Of a DNA stretch of 64,000 bases, positions 52,001 through 60,787 are shown piece by piece. Position 1 is the first letter of the stretch. Every line of letters starts with the position of its first letter. The position numbers and the translations under genes are program-made. The notes under the pieces were generated by a model. It saw only the letters and a program-made list of their open reading frames with translations. It ran no database searches and was not told the origin of the DNA. Source of the DNA: Sacculina carcini (Eukaryota > Arthropoda > Thecostraca > Sacculinidae); NCBI GenBank assembly GCA_916048095.2, contig OU696572.1:3991362-4055361 (forward strand). Direction: 5' to 3'.

Positions 52001-53843
52001 TGCAGTCACCGACGAAGACGTAGCCTGTCTGCATTAAAGCATCACGCACGAGCGGAGAAACAGCTACAACAACAGTATTGCATCCATCAGATGCCTTTTT
52101 GGAGAACAAGACTTTCAAATCAGAGGAACTTTTCATTGCAGCACGAATCTCGGCGTTCTTCTTTACAGCATGCTCGGTGAACTCAATCTCATCCGCAATA
52201 TCGTTGCTTACGGACACAACAGTAAGTTTCGGCAGTACCTTACTCATCACAGACGTGGACATCTGGGGGATCTTTCGTATTGCATCGACAGCATTTTGGC
52301 ATCCTTCGTTTTGGGCAAGCCAAGCACAGGCACACAGTCAAGGGCATCAGATACAGATTTCCTGATGATTTGTTTGTCAGCCGCTGGCTTCACGACAATC
52401 ACACGATCTTGGGCAGCACGAGCATATGACAGCGGCTTACTGCTGGCTGGTTGAGGCGAAGTTCCTTTTGGAGGTTGTGCAGGTGGCGAGATCATCTTAA
52501 GTTGACGTTTTATGTCGTCAACTGCAGTTTTCAGCTCACGTAGGCAGTCATCATTGGAAGACGCAGGTGGAGAATCTACGGCAGGTGAGAAGAAGCTATC
52601 CAGCCAAGCCTTGACTTCGGCGAAATTCGGCTTCGACTCCACACATTTCTCGCAAGAAAACGAGGAACGCGTGGTGAGATAGTTCACCACCGCAAATGGG
52701 GGCAGTCCAGCACAGTCGATATGCACGTGAGCATTGCATTGGGCGCAATTTAGAGCCGGCACCGAAATCATGCACATGCACACGTTGCACGAAGTCCCGT
52801 CAGGTGGAGGCGCATCGCGGGCTGGTTGCAAGCCAGCAATTTTTGTCGTCACACTCATGACGTCACAAGGAGACGCGACAACGCCAATCCGTCCTTACAA
52901 GGACGCGTAAGCGGAAACACACACGCACACACGCGTGCACCGAGGCAGGAAGAGCCCCGGTGACGGAGACAGAGGGTGAGAGTCAAGAGACGTTTCGCAC
53001 CTCTGGTCTAACCAGATATCATGATCAGTGAGTACACGCGCATACAAACGCACACAAACAAACACACACACGTCGTATTCGCACCACCGGAAGCACTATC
53101 GAAAGGCAGACGGAGCACATAAAAACACATCCGAGCACCACGACAGCAGAAAAGCGAATGCACACACCTACACCCACACACATACACACATGCATGCATG
53201 CACAGTACATTACAGTACGAAATGTATAACGCGCTCATAAACCAAATGTGTCTAGACCGAAATATTTCATGCGAACACATGACAAAGCACGTGGTTTGCC
53301 GGTTTACTGCCGCCCTCATTGCAACTGCTCAAATAATTTTCATGCTGAATTGTTGCACAAAATATACGATCAGACTTGTATCCGCACACCATCTTCTGAT
53401 CCATTAAATACACCTGTATTTTATTGTGAAAATATTTGGTCCACAATGGGAAACTATGCGCGTTTTGTTTTATCCTTGATTATGCTCCTAATCACTTTTG
53501 TAACGGCGGGCTAGACTTTTTGAAACACCTTAATGTGAGTGCAGACCACCAGCTTGAATCAGTTGCTGTATTCAGTTGATATGCTGATGAAAGTGAAAAA
53601 CAATGAAATCACACTAGACTTGAACATCAAATCTCGAAAACGGAGGCTGTAACCACTAAATCAGTTCTTATACAGTGTGTGTGCGTTTGTGTGTATGCTA
53701 AGAGTAGAGCTTTGCGGGGAAGTCTGGCCGGTTGTCCTGACACTGTGAGATTGTTTCTCGATCAGCTGCGAGATCTTAGCTGGGACGACGCCCAGCGTGA
53801 TTATGACACGATGACTCGCATCAAGCAACGTCACAGCAGCGAG
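44056..53843 (+). CDS. MIPEP: Mitochondrial intermediate peptidase, exons 1-6 (N-terminal half)
   Basis: MIPEP is a matrix zinc metalloprotease (M3/thimet family) that removes an octapeptide from imported precursors. Six plus-strand exons (44056-44220, 45037-45299, 45786-45975, 47388-47467, 48354-48542, 53708-53843) join in phase to 341 codons. They align in order with the N-terminal half of animal MIPEP: a basic presequence, GLFLYEEL, VLVFDELSDALCRVADLAEF, NTNVSLFAAL, LHDFEQTGIQLDE, FLDGTHLP, FQSFAHRALRGSLAG. All introns are GT-AG except intron 3, which appears to use GC-AG. The catalytic half with HExxH is not in the window or was not found. Downstream lies an antisense gypsy element, then the hairpin array, so the gene is either very long or interrupted. 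Confidence 0.85.
44221..45036 (+). other. MIPEP: MIPEP intron 1
   Basis: CA-rich simple sequence at 44420-44560 and AT-rich DNA. No other feature. Confidence 0.6.
45037..45299 (+). CDS. MIPEP: MIPEP exon 2
   Basis: Acceptor ttacag, donor GTGAGT at 45300. It encodes GLFLYEELRDADGFLRMR and the strongly conserved VLVFDELSDALCRVADLAEF block, ending in LVE plus two bases of the next codon. Confidence 0.92.
45300..45785 (+). other. MIPEP: MIPEP intron 2
   Basis: No feature beyond a short gtagagta-type repeat at about 45345-45385. Confidence 0.6.
45786..45975 (+). CDS. MIPEP: MIPEP exon 3
   Basis: Acceptor tttttcag. It encodes MNTNVSLFAALSTVV and YLHDFEQTGIQLDESRR and ends IDTALQ. The best alignment puts the donor after CAG at 45976 with GC instead of GT (GCACGT). 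The junction to AGQQFLDG of exon 4 is exactly in phase and length with the family. Confidence 0.85.
46481..46678. mobile_element. TA-flanked MITE with CAGTCAAA termini (mariner/pogo type)
   Basis: TA precedes cagtcaaacgtcgatataagg at 46481, and tcgatgtttgactg then TA closes at 46678. A further inverted end, gcgctttataccgatttgactg at about 46545-46566 plus TA, gives an inner 86-bp palindromic unit with about 22-bp arms. This looks like one MITE inside or beside another of the same family. The termini are like pogo/Tigger elements. Confidence 0.7.
47300..47370. repeat. (GT)n microsatellite
   Basis: About 35 GT units just upstream of the MIPEP exon 4 acceptor. Confidence 0.95.
47388..47467 (+). 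CDS. MIPEP: MIPEP exon 4
   Basis: 80 bp; acceptor ttgacag right after a GT tract, donor GTAGGT. It reads AGQQFLDGTHLPARVDK then SLVPSELAH, matching the family block with FLMGTNFP-type sequence. Confidence 0.85.
47468..48353 (+). other. MIPEP: MIPEP intron 4
   Basis: No gene or element recognised. GT-rich sequence precedes the exon 5 acceptor. Confidence 0.6.
48354..48542 (+). CDS. MIPEP: MIPEP exon 5
   Basis: 189 bp; acceptor tggcag, donor GTCCAC directly followed by a CA tract. It encodes FERDGDSLLVAGLM, RRTAYQLFMTPDQRQ and LATMCGFQSFAHR, matching the family in order. Confidence 0.88.
48543..49040. repeat. Compound repeat: CA tracts alternating with about 98-bp GCGC-containing units
   Basis: CA tracts at 48543-48611, 48747-48783, 48849-48880 and 48962-49030 alternate with related units of the type attaagacatttata-cgcgctcttcacccgagg-tctcaaa-cgctc (48695-48745 and 48798-48848), and a diverged one at 48625-48690. 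A similar aatgtataacgcgctcataaa occurs at 53221. The cgcgct...agcgct arms could pair into a stem. Confidence 0.8.
49456..51650 (-). pseudogene. LINE-C ORF2: endonuclease start plus reverse transcriptase
   Basis: At about 51630 the minus strand reads LWNFRSVRSKTSLLN, the first motif of the AP-endonuclease domain. Within about 100 bases it jumps to the linker before RT, so most of the endonuclease is deleted. RT follows in shifting frames: YQPISRIPWLSKVLE, EQSGFRHFHSTET, an FADD catalytic motif (SFQIFADDIQI, about 50340), and the C-terminus to 49456. Not functional. Confidence 0.75.
51843..52262 (-). pseudogene. LINE-C ORF1, gag-like zinc-knuckle part
   Basis: 139 codons in another frame continuing ORF1: an RRM-like middle (LPKLTVVSVSNDI), CRCRAFDRFFVNRC and the knuckles CHKCQRYAHSSDKC and CCGWCGGNHASSAC. 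These bind nucleic acid in LINE ORF1 and gag proteins. Confidence 0.75.
52247..52858 (-). pseudogene. LINE-C ORF1, PHD-type zinc finger part
   Basis: 203 codons from ATG 52858. The PHD-like pattern is CNVCMCMI, then CAQCNAHVHIDCAG and SCEKC. A proline/serine-rich linker and SYARAAQDRVIVV follow. PHD fingers are known in ORF1 of CR1/L2-type LINEs. The frame shifts at about 52250 into the next ORF, which carries zinc knuckles, so ORF1 is broken by a single indel. Confidence 0.75.
53708..53843 (+). CDS. MIPEP: MIPEP exon 6
   Basis: Acceptor gagtag, donor GTAATG. Phase completes the R codon of FAHR and continues ALRGSLAGCPDTVRLFLDQL. It ends IKQRHSSE. Intron 5 upstream (5.2 kb) contains the LINE at 49.45-52.99 kb. 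No later exon could be recognised to its right. Confidence 0.85.
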
Positions 53844-54400
53844 GTAATGTCTCGTAGTGTATCCAGCTTAATGCATAGTACTCGAGTACACCCCACAGCG
53901 TACCGTCTTCGTATCTACCCAAGATTCAGCGTGTTTGTATCCATTTTCGCATGCAATTTGCCACTGATATCCTTTATTGCCCAGTGCATTACAGACATTC
54001 AACGCTGTACATGGAAAGCTGTATTTGTTCACATCCCTCAAACAATATCTTCTTTTTTTAATGGGAAATAGTATCATTTGCTTTTCATTACCAGGGCACA
54101 CTGGCACTATTTCCGATGCAGCCAACTACTTCAACAACAGGAGTAAAATATACATTCAGCTGTACGTTAACGTTGGGGTTGTATTCCTGGTAACGTCTCG
54201 GAATGTTTTATTCATAATTCTAATCAGACTTTAGTGCTCTAATAAATGCACACTGAAAAGATTCACGAACCGATATATTCGCATTTGAAGCGCGTCACAA
54301 TAAGAATTCATGTTCAGCGTCTCGTCCGAAATCGACCATTTCGCGCTAGACTAGTCTCGCGGCAACGTTGTCATGTTCCCAGTTAAGTAAAAAAAGAACG
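53844..54400 (+). other. Sequence between MIPEP exon 6 and gypsy element 3
   Basis: No further MIPEP exon was recognised. Open frames here have no recognisable similarity. Confidence 0.5.
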
Positions 54401-54405
54401 GCCAT

Positions 54406-54719
54406 TGTAGTGCCGAGTGGCCCCGAGATGACACGCCCTTAGCCAGAACTCTAACGTATATTTAACAGAACTAAACACCGATAACAACCTGACACCTAGA
54501 CGTCCCAATACTGAATGCCCCGCCTCAGTGTGTCTGTGTACCACGAAACAGTGCTTACCAGGAACAATACAAAATGCCAACACACCTCCACGTCATTACA
54601 CGTTAATTCCTAAAGCGTAACCAGAGACAAAACTGAAGCAGTATACACATAAACAAAGCTAAATATGAACAGCGGAACACAAACAGTGGCGCATAAACAA
54701 CACAGGTAAGAACATTACA
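54406..54719 (-). repeat. 3' LTR of gypsy element 3
   Basis: 314 bp, nearly identical to the copy at 58831-59146. Changes seen: aatactg/aataccg, gtgtacc/gtgtccc, aattcctaaagcg/aaatcctaaagct, aaatatg/acgagaatg. Confidence 0.95.
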
Positions 54720-54737
54720 CACCCCCACACTTAAGAA

Positions 54738-57700
54738 TTACGTGACATAGTCTCTAAACCGAGCAGGGCGTCGTCTACGACGACCTCTCGACGAAGGTGG
54801 TAACTCTTCGGGGACCGCCTCTGGCGTAATAGACTCCGGAGCCACCGCGTCTGGAGGCGACGTGTCTGCCGCGTCTGCACGGTCCGCGTCGACACCAACT
54901 TCTGTAGTATCGGCCGGCGCTGGTTCCACTACACATTGAGGCTCGGAGGTCGACGACGGTCGGGCAGCACGAGTCGGGACCAGGTGGTGCGAATTCCGAG
55001 TAGACCCGTCTGATAGCCGGAAGGCGGAACCTTGGCGACCTATAATCTGTAAAGGCCCCCGAAATTTCCTAGCAGTTTTGGGCACATGGCCCGGGATGCG
55101 GGCGAACACACGGTCACCAGGCTTCAGTTGCGACGGTTTTACAGCGTGACGTCGGTCGTAGTGCAACTTGTTTCGACGTTGCTGATTCTCCACCCGCTCT
55201 CGCGCTCTGTCTTCGTCCGGAGACCTCTGTTGCTGGACCACAGGCAACTTGAGCCGCATGACTCTTCCGTGCAGCATCACCGACGGTGAGTAACCATTGG
55301 AGCAGTGCGGTGTCGCTCGATAGCTGGCCAACAGACGGCGAACACGTTCTACGACCCCGCCGTCGTGGTGGTCCTGTAGCCATGATTTAAAGGTTCGGTT
55401 AAACCGTTCTACGGCTCCGTTTCCTTGAGGCCAGTAAGCTGACGATCGGTGATGAGTGATATCGCGTTCAGTGAGGTAGGTTTCGAACTGCTCACTGGTG
55501 AACGGAGTACCGTTGTCAGTCACTAGGGACTCGGGGTACCCTTCCCGAGACCAAACGCTGTCCAAGAAGCAGATAATATTAGTTGATTCGGTAGAAGCCA
55601 TCAGCCCGACCTCGGCCCACTTGGAGTAATAATCAATCAGCGTCACAGCATACCTGCAGTCAGCCGGCGCAGACCGTATTGGGCCGACGATGTCGACTCC
55701 GAGCTTCATCCATGGTTGTCCCGGAAATTCGACCGGCTGTAGAGGCTCTGTTCGGACGCGGCTGCTGAGAGTTTTGTCGCTAGAACAGCACTTCTCACAC
55801 TCCGAGACGATCCGTGTGACGTCTGCGTCCAGGCCAGGCCACCAAGCTACTGCGCGCAGCAGCTGTTTGCACCGCACAATGCCGTCGTGTGACGAGTGTG
55901 CGTGCTGCAGATACTTTTGCCGTAGACTGTATGGCACCACCACCTGAGTAGCCGCCCTGATCACGAGTTCGCCGTCGGTAGAGAGCTCGTGTCGCATCGG
56001 GAAAAACGGTTTGACAGCTGGCTCGCAGTCTTTTGCCGATTTGGGGAAACCGTGCCGTAACCAGTGACGCACTGCTATCAACTGCGAGTCCTTCAAAGAC
56101 GACTCACGCAGCTTCTCCCTGGACACACAGTTCTCTTCCTCGGACAACAGCGCGATTACCTCGAAGTCGTCATCCGCGGCTGTTACTACGTCCTCGGCAG
56201 CAGCATCCAGTGGAAGTCGGGATAGCGCGTCGGCACCTGGCAACCGATCGCCTGGCACGTACTGGACGGTATACGAAAAAGGCATCAGTCGCGCCTGCCA
56301 ACGGGCGACTCGGGCACCAGCACGTCCAGTGAACCGGGCAGACAGCACCGACTGCAACGCTGAGTGATCAGTTCTGAGCGTAAAATGCCGTCCCCACAAA
56401 AAATTACGCCACTTCTCGACTGCTTGTATCGCCGCCAGAGCCTCACGTTCCGTCACGGAGTAGTTGGCTTCGCTGGCCGTGAACCGACGACTCCACATCG
56501 CCACGACGCGCTCTACACCCTGGGCGTCGGCCTGCGATAACACAGCACCGGCACCCTTCTCGCTGGCGTCCGTGGTGACGAATGTGGTCTTTTTCAAGTC
56601 GAACGGTTGTAACGGTTGAGCGGCCTCGATACGTTTTTTTAGCAGCTCGAAGGCGGTGATCTGACGTTCACCCCATACGAAACTCATGTTCTTCCGCAGC
56701 AGCTCGAACAGAGGGGACGTCACCTCGGCGTACCCCGGCACGAATTTAGCCACCCAGCCGCAGAGTCCCAGAAAACTCCGTAGTTCCTTGACGTTCTCGG
56801 GAGCCGGAGCGTCGCGAATGGCAAGAAGGTGATCGTCTGACGGAGAGACTCCTTCTCCCGACAGAAAAAATCCGCAGAATTTTATGCGGGTCTGCGCCTC
56901 GGTAGATTTTTCTGTGTTAAGCGTCACGTTGGCCTCCTGCAGTCGTTTCTTGACCAGGGACAGGCGTTCATCATGCAGTTGTCGACTAGGTCCACATACG
57001 ACGATGTCGTCTAAATAGTGGCAACAGCCAGGAATGCCTTCCAGCAGACGGTCCAACAAGCGTTGGAACGCTGCTCCAGCTGAGACGAGCCCAAACGGCA
57101 CTCGCCGGAATTGAAAAAGGCCGTCCTGTGTTATGAACGCCGTAATGTTCTTCGATTGTGGGTCCAGCTTCATCTGGTGGTATGCGCAGCGTACGTCGAG
57201 ATGGGAGAAATACCGTCCGTTCAATTGTGATTGCAGCTCCTCCAGCGTCGGTAGAGGGTGCACCTCGTCCACAATCTGACTGTTGGGCCCTCTGAGGTCC
57301 ACGCACAGTCTGATCTCGCCGGAACGTTTCCACGCGACGACAATCGGACTCACCCAGGGTGAGGCGTCCACGCGCTCTATGATGCCCTGAGCAAGCAGTT
57401 TTCTCAACTCTGCCGAAACATCACTCTGTATGGAGAGCGGCAGTCTACGGAGTGGAATTCGCGTAGGCACAGCTGATGATTTCAGCCGGATCCGGTGTCG
57501 GTAGCCGACGATCGAAGGTAGCTCCTCTGTTTCCGACGATTTTGTTGTCGAGACTGCAGCGATCAGCCCACGGTCCGGATGTATGGTGAGACCTAGCATC
57601 GAGAGTGCGTCAAGTCCCAGCAGTCCCTCGGACGCGTTGGTGTCGACGATGTAAAACTCGACCGAAGCCGTGTGGGAGCCGACGGACACCTGTGTAGGCA

Positions 57701-58766
57701 AAACCCCGACCACTTTTAACGGTTGGCGGCCAACGCCAAATAGTCTAGTTGAGGTTGAATGCACCGGCGTACCCTTAAAATGCTGACGCGCCAGTGGCAG
57801 GCTCAGCACACACACACTCGCTCCGGTGTCGATTTGCAGCTGCACCTCAGCGGAGCGACCAGAATCCACCGTCAGTCTGTCATCACAGGAAAGACGCTTG
57901 GTCTTGTCGGCGCTGCAGGACAGGCTCGTGACGCCTTTCACCGGTCCATAACGTCTCACGTTGGTTGCTCGCCTGTCGTCGGTGGAGTCTGACGACTGAC
58001 AGACAGCCGCCCAGTGGCCCTTGCGACCACATTTGTTGCAGGTCGAGTCTTTTGCTGGACAGTGCTGTTGTCGGGGATGGTTGTGCCGTCGACCACAGTG
58101 TGTACAGGATGTTGACGAGCGCGCAGGCGGATGACGCGCTGGTGTGCTAGTGGCGTTGGGTTTGCCCCTGAAACGTACCTTGTTCGCCACAGCGTGCGGT
58201 GTACCGTCGTCCTTGGCTGTCCCTGTCATCTGAGCAGACTGTTTCAATGACAGTTCATACGCGGTGGCGACGGCGAGGAGAGAGTCCAGCGTCAACCTGG
58301 AATCCTGTAAGAACCTCTCCCGCAACCGTGGTTGGCGTGTGTGTTCGACAACCTGGTCTCGTATGAGTTCATCCGTCAGGGTGCCGAAACTGCACTTCAC
58401 CGCCAGACCTCGAACAACTGATACGTAGTCGCTTGTCGACTCAGCCTCGTCTTGTCTGCGCTGTCGAAAAGTGAAGCGTTCAACGATCACGTTGACTTTA
58501 GGGGAGTAATGAGCGCCGATAATTCTTCTGGCTTGGTCGTAGTGACTCTCGCTTTCCCGCTTCGTCTCCGCTGGCAGACTCAGGTACGCTCGTCGGGCTT
58601 CGTTGCCGATGCAGTGAATTAACATGGCCTTCCGTCGGTCGTCGCTGAAATTCTCACCTCCGATCGCCAGAAAGTAATTTTCAAAATCATATATCCAGTT
58701 AGACCACGGAGTTTGTGGCGTACCCGGGCTTTGCAAGAATGGTTGCGGAGCGCACACCCCTTCCAT
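54738..58766 (-). CDS. Gypsy element 3 gag-pol polyprotein, 1342 codons, intact
   Basis: Starts at ATG 58766, 64 bases inside the 5' LTR end, and ends at the stop at 54738. Domains by residue: gag 20-175 (WSNWIYDFENYFLA); zinc knuckle CNKCGRKGHWAAVC 243-256; protease DTGA 313-316; RT 420-600 with HYLDD (YLDD 584-587); RNase H 728-850 (TDAS, D733, TDHS); integrase zinc domain 956-993 (H, H, CEKC); core D1025, D1084, E1120; C-terminal GDRVFARIPGH 1217-1227 and GPLQIIGRQGSAF. All catalytic residues are present and no stop or frameshift is seen. Gag and pol are fused in one frame, unlike families with a frameshift. Confidence 0.95.
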   Translation of the reverse strand: MEGVCAPQPFLQSPGTPQTPWSNWIYDFENYFLAIGGENFSDDRRKAMLIHCIGNEARRAYLSLPAETKRESESHYDQARRIIGAHYSPKVNVIVERFTFRQRRQDEAESTSDYVSVVRGLAVKCSFGTLTDELIRDQVVEHTRQPRLRERFLQDSRLTLDSLLAVATAYELSLKQSAQMTGTAKDDGTPHAVANKVRFRGKPNATSTPARHPPARSSTSCTHCGRRHNHPRQQHCPAKDSTCNKCGRKGHWAAVCQSSDSTDDRRATNVRRYGPVKGVTSLSCSADKTKRLSCDDRLTVDSGRSAEVQLQIDTGASVCVLSLPLARQHFKGTPVHSTSTRLFGVGRQPLKVVGVLPTQVSVGSHTASVEFYIVDTNASEGLLGLDALSMLGLTIHPDRGLIAAVSTTKSSETEELPSIVGYRHRIRLKSSAVPTRIPLRRLPLSIQSDVSAELRKLLAQGIIERVDASPWVSPIVVAWKRSGEIRLCVDLRGPNSQIVDEVHPLPTLEELQSQLNGRYFSHLDVRCAYHQMKLDPQSKNITAFITQDGLFQFRRVPFGLVSAGAAFQRLLDRLLEGIPGCCHYLDDIVVCGPSRQLHDERLSLVKKRLQEANVTLNTEKSTEAQTRIKFCGFFLSGEGVSPSDDHLLAIRDAPAPENVKELRSFLGLCGWVAKFVPGYAEVTSPLFELLRKNMSFVWGERQITAFELLKKRIEAAQPLQPFDLKKTTFVTTDASEKGAGAVLSQADAQGVERVVAMWSRRFTASEANYSVTEREALAAIQAVEKWRNFLWGRHFTLRTDHSALQSVLSARFTGRAGARVARWQARLMPFSYTVQYVPGDRLPGADALSRLPLDAAAEDVVTAADDDFEVIALLSEEENCVSREKLRESSLKDSQLIAVRHWLRHGFPKSAKDCEPAVKPFFPMRHELSTDGELVIRAATQVVVPYSLRQKYLQHAHSSHDGIVRCKQLLRAVAWWPGLDADVTRIVSECEKCCSSDKTLSSRVRTEPLQPVEFPGQPWMKLGVDIVGPIRSAPADCRYAVTLIDYYSKWAEVGLMASTESTNIICFLDSVWSREGYPESLVTDNGTPFTSEQFETYLTERDITHHRSSAYWPQGNGAVERFNRTFKSWLQDHHDGGVVERVRRLLASYRATPHCSNGYSPSVMLHGRVMRLKLPVVQQQRSPDEDRARERVENQQRRNKLHYDRRHAVKPSQLKPGDRVFARIPGHVPKTARKFRGPLQIIGRQGSAFRLSDGSTRNSHHLVPTRAARPSSTSEPQCVVEPAPADTTEVGVDADRADAADTSPPDAVAPESITPEAVPEELPPSSRGRRRRRPARFRDYVT

Positions 58767-58830
58767 TGCAAGCGTTCAGAAAGAAAGAAAAATTTGAAAA
58801 AGGCACGTAGAAAACTTACTCGTCGCCAAT

Positions 58831-59146
58831 TGTAGTGCCGAGTGGCCCCGAGATGACACGCCCTTAGCCAGAACTCTAACGTATATTTAACAGAACTAAA
58901 CACCGATAACAACCTGACACCTAGACGTCCCAATACCGAATGCCCCGCCTCAGTGTGTCTGTGTCCCACGAAACAGTGCTTACCAGGAACAATACAAAAT
59001 GCCAACACACCTCCACGTCATTACACGTTAAATCCTAAAGCTTAACCAGAGACAAAACTGAAGCAGTATACACATAAACAAAGCTACGAGAATGAACAGC
59101 GGAACACAAACAGTGGCGCATAAACAACACAGGTAAGAACATTACA
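58831..59146 (-). repeat. 5' LTR of gypsy element 3
   Basis: 316 bp; it provides the promoter on the minus strand. See the 3' LTR for differences. Confidence 0.95.
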
Positions 59147-59151
59147 GCCAT

Positions 59152-59517
59152 GAACTTGGCAAGGAATTGATGGCATGTAATTGATATGTAATATAAACGA
59201 TTTAACATAAAACCATTACAAAAAATGACGATATCTGTGGTCAATAATTTTTGCATGACTGTGATCTGAAATTATGACTATTGCACGTTATATTGCACTA
59301 TCAAGGCCAATTTCATAGATAAATTGTAACATCAATATGCATATTTCTGAACTTCCTGAACCCAACAACGCTCTTACACTCGTCTCCAGTTGTTGATGAG
59401 CACAGTGCGAGATGAGAGGCTGGCACTGGAAGTTGTAAAGCGCGCAATCCATCAGGAAGTGTTACACAATGAGTGGTCAGTAACATTGGGCACATATTTT
59501 TGGAGGCATATTGTCTA
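59152..59517. other. Spacer between gypsy 3 and the hairpin array
   Basis: AT-rich with no gene. The open frame crossing 59313-59621 on the minus strand is created by the hairpin repeat. Confidence 0.5.
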
Positions 59518-60779
59518 CTAGCGACAAGTTCCGCACTTCGTGCGGTTATGGTCGCTAGTAGATCCGCACTACGTGCGTCTCGTAGCTTCGTTTGTAGTAT
59601 TGTAAGTGATGCGGTCGCCATATAAAATTCAAGTGTTCATACTCACATTGAGTCGGATACGCGCTTCAACTATTAGTGCCAAAGGCACGCGAATATTGGT
59701 ATAATGGTTCTGGTATGTTTAACCAGCCTGCGACAGAATCGCCGTCTGATCATCAAAATGTTGCACAATCCGTGTGCACGACATTATATAAGTTCGCATC
59801 GCACATACAGACGCGCACGCATACAAACACTGGCTGCACACGTGTTCGTTCATAGAATTTCGGCACACGGACACACATACCAATAAAAAATGCAAAACGG
59901 TATCGTGTGTGCAATTCCTGGGAAGAATTGCAAAATTATGCAAGAACAGTTCGCAGAAAAGATGTGGTGGCAATCTGGCAGGGAAGTTTCTAGCAATCGC
60001 TCAACTGAATGACAAAAGTGTCTAGAATAAAGGTAAAAAACAAACACCAATAGAAAAATATATGATAATTACAATTACAATATTGGTAAGCTACACATAT
60101 ACACTTGAAAAACGCTTCTGGAACACGCACATGCACGACGATGTACTTAATTAAACACTCCGTTTTACTACGCACTCTGCACGCCACTGTGCATTTGCAA
60201 ACGCTCGCTGCAATGCACGTGAGTCATGGTATATCGACACACAGACACACGCACCAATATATACATCAGTGTGCCGTTCTGTACACTGTGTATGTATGTG
60301 TGTGTGTGTGTGTACGTGTACCTGTATGTGTGTGTGTGCATCTATGCCAGTGTGTATGTGTGTGTGTGTGCATGTATGTCAGTGTGTATGTGAGTGTGTG
60401 TGTGCCTGAGGTGGCAATCTCGCATGGGCGTTTCTAGCAATCGCTCAACTGAATGGCGCAGTGTGTAGAATAATGGTGAAAAACAAACACCAGTAGAAAA
60501 TAAATGTTAATTACAATTACAATATTGGTAAGCTACACATATCCACTCGAAAAACGCCTGTGGAACACGCACATGCACGGCAATGTACTTATTTAAACAC
60601 TCTGTTTTACTACGCACTCTGCACGCCACTGGGCATTTGCAAACGCTCGCTGCAAACGCTCGCTGCAATCCACGTGAGTCATGGCATATCGACACACAGA
60701 CACACACACCAATATACACCAATGTGCCGTTCTGCACACACACTCACTCACTCACTCACACATGTACGTTGAGCTTTAT
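59518..60779 (-). mobile_element. Helitron-like hairpin unit 1
   Basis: At the left end, ctagcgacaagttccgcact begins a nested palindrome: ctactagcgac/gtcgctagtag enclosing ccgcac-ttc-gtgcgg, followed by a second small hairpin cgcac-tac-gtgcg. Read on the minus strand the end is hairpin plus CTAG followed by T, as in Helitron 3' ends. The body (caagtgttcatactcac, gcgcttcaactattag, atcatcaaaatgttgc, GT-rich stretches) is repeated in unit 2 at a 1,270-bp offset. The 5' end is truncated. No protein signal. Confidence 0.55.
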
Positions 60780-60787
60780 ATTGTCTA

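Larger units (their letters stand above)
49450..52990 (-). mobile_element. LINE-C, minus strand, with PHD-finger ORF1 and truncated ORF2
   Basis: ORF1 lies at 52858-51843 and ORF2 remnants at about 51620-49456. An AC-rich segment (52915-52940) precedes ORF1 on the 5' side. The element sits in MIPEP intron 5 in antisense. Exact ends and a target duplication were not found. Confidence 0.75.
54401..59151 (-). mobile_element. Intact Ty3/gypsy element, minus strand (body 54406-59146, duplication gccat)
   Basis: Perfect 5-bp target duplication gccat (54401-54405, 59147-59151) around two LTRs of 314 bp (54406-54719) and 316 bp (58831-59146), TGTAGTG to ATTACA on the plus strand. On the minus strand ttggcgacgag follows the 5' LTR in primer-binding position, and a G-rich tract (tgtgggggtg) precedes the 3' LTR. 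The single gag-pol frame is unbroken. The LTRs differ at only a handful of sites, so it is young and may be competent. Confidence 0.96.

Noticed and set aside
59313-59621. Minus-strand 102-codon frame with a TKLRDARSADLLATI segment, repeated at 62268-62516
   Set aside because: It is the translation of the repeated terminal hairpin; occurrence in each unit copy reflects DNA repetition, not protein conservation.
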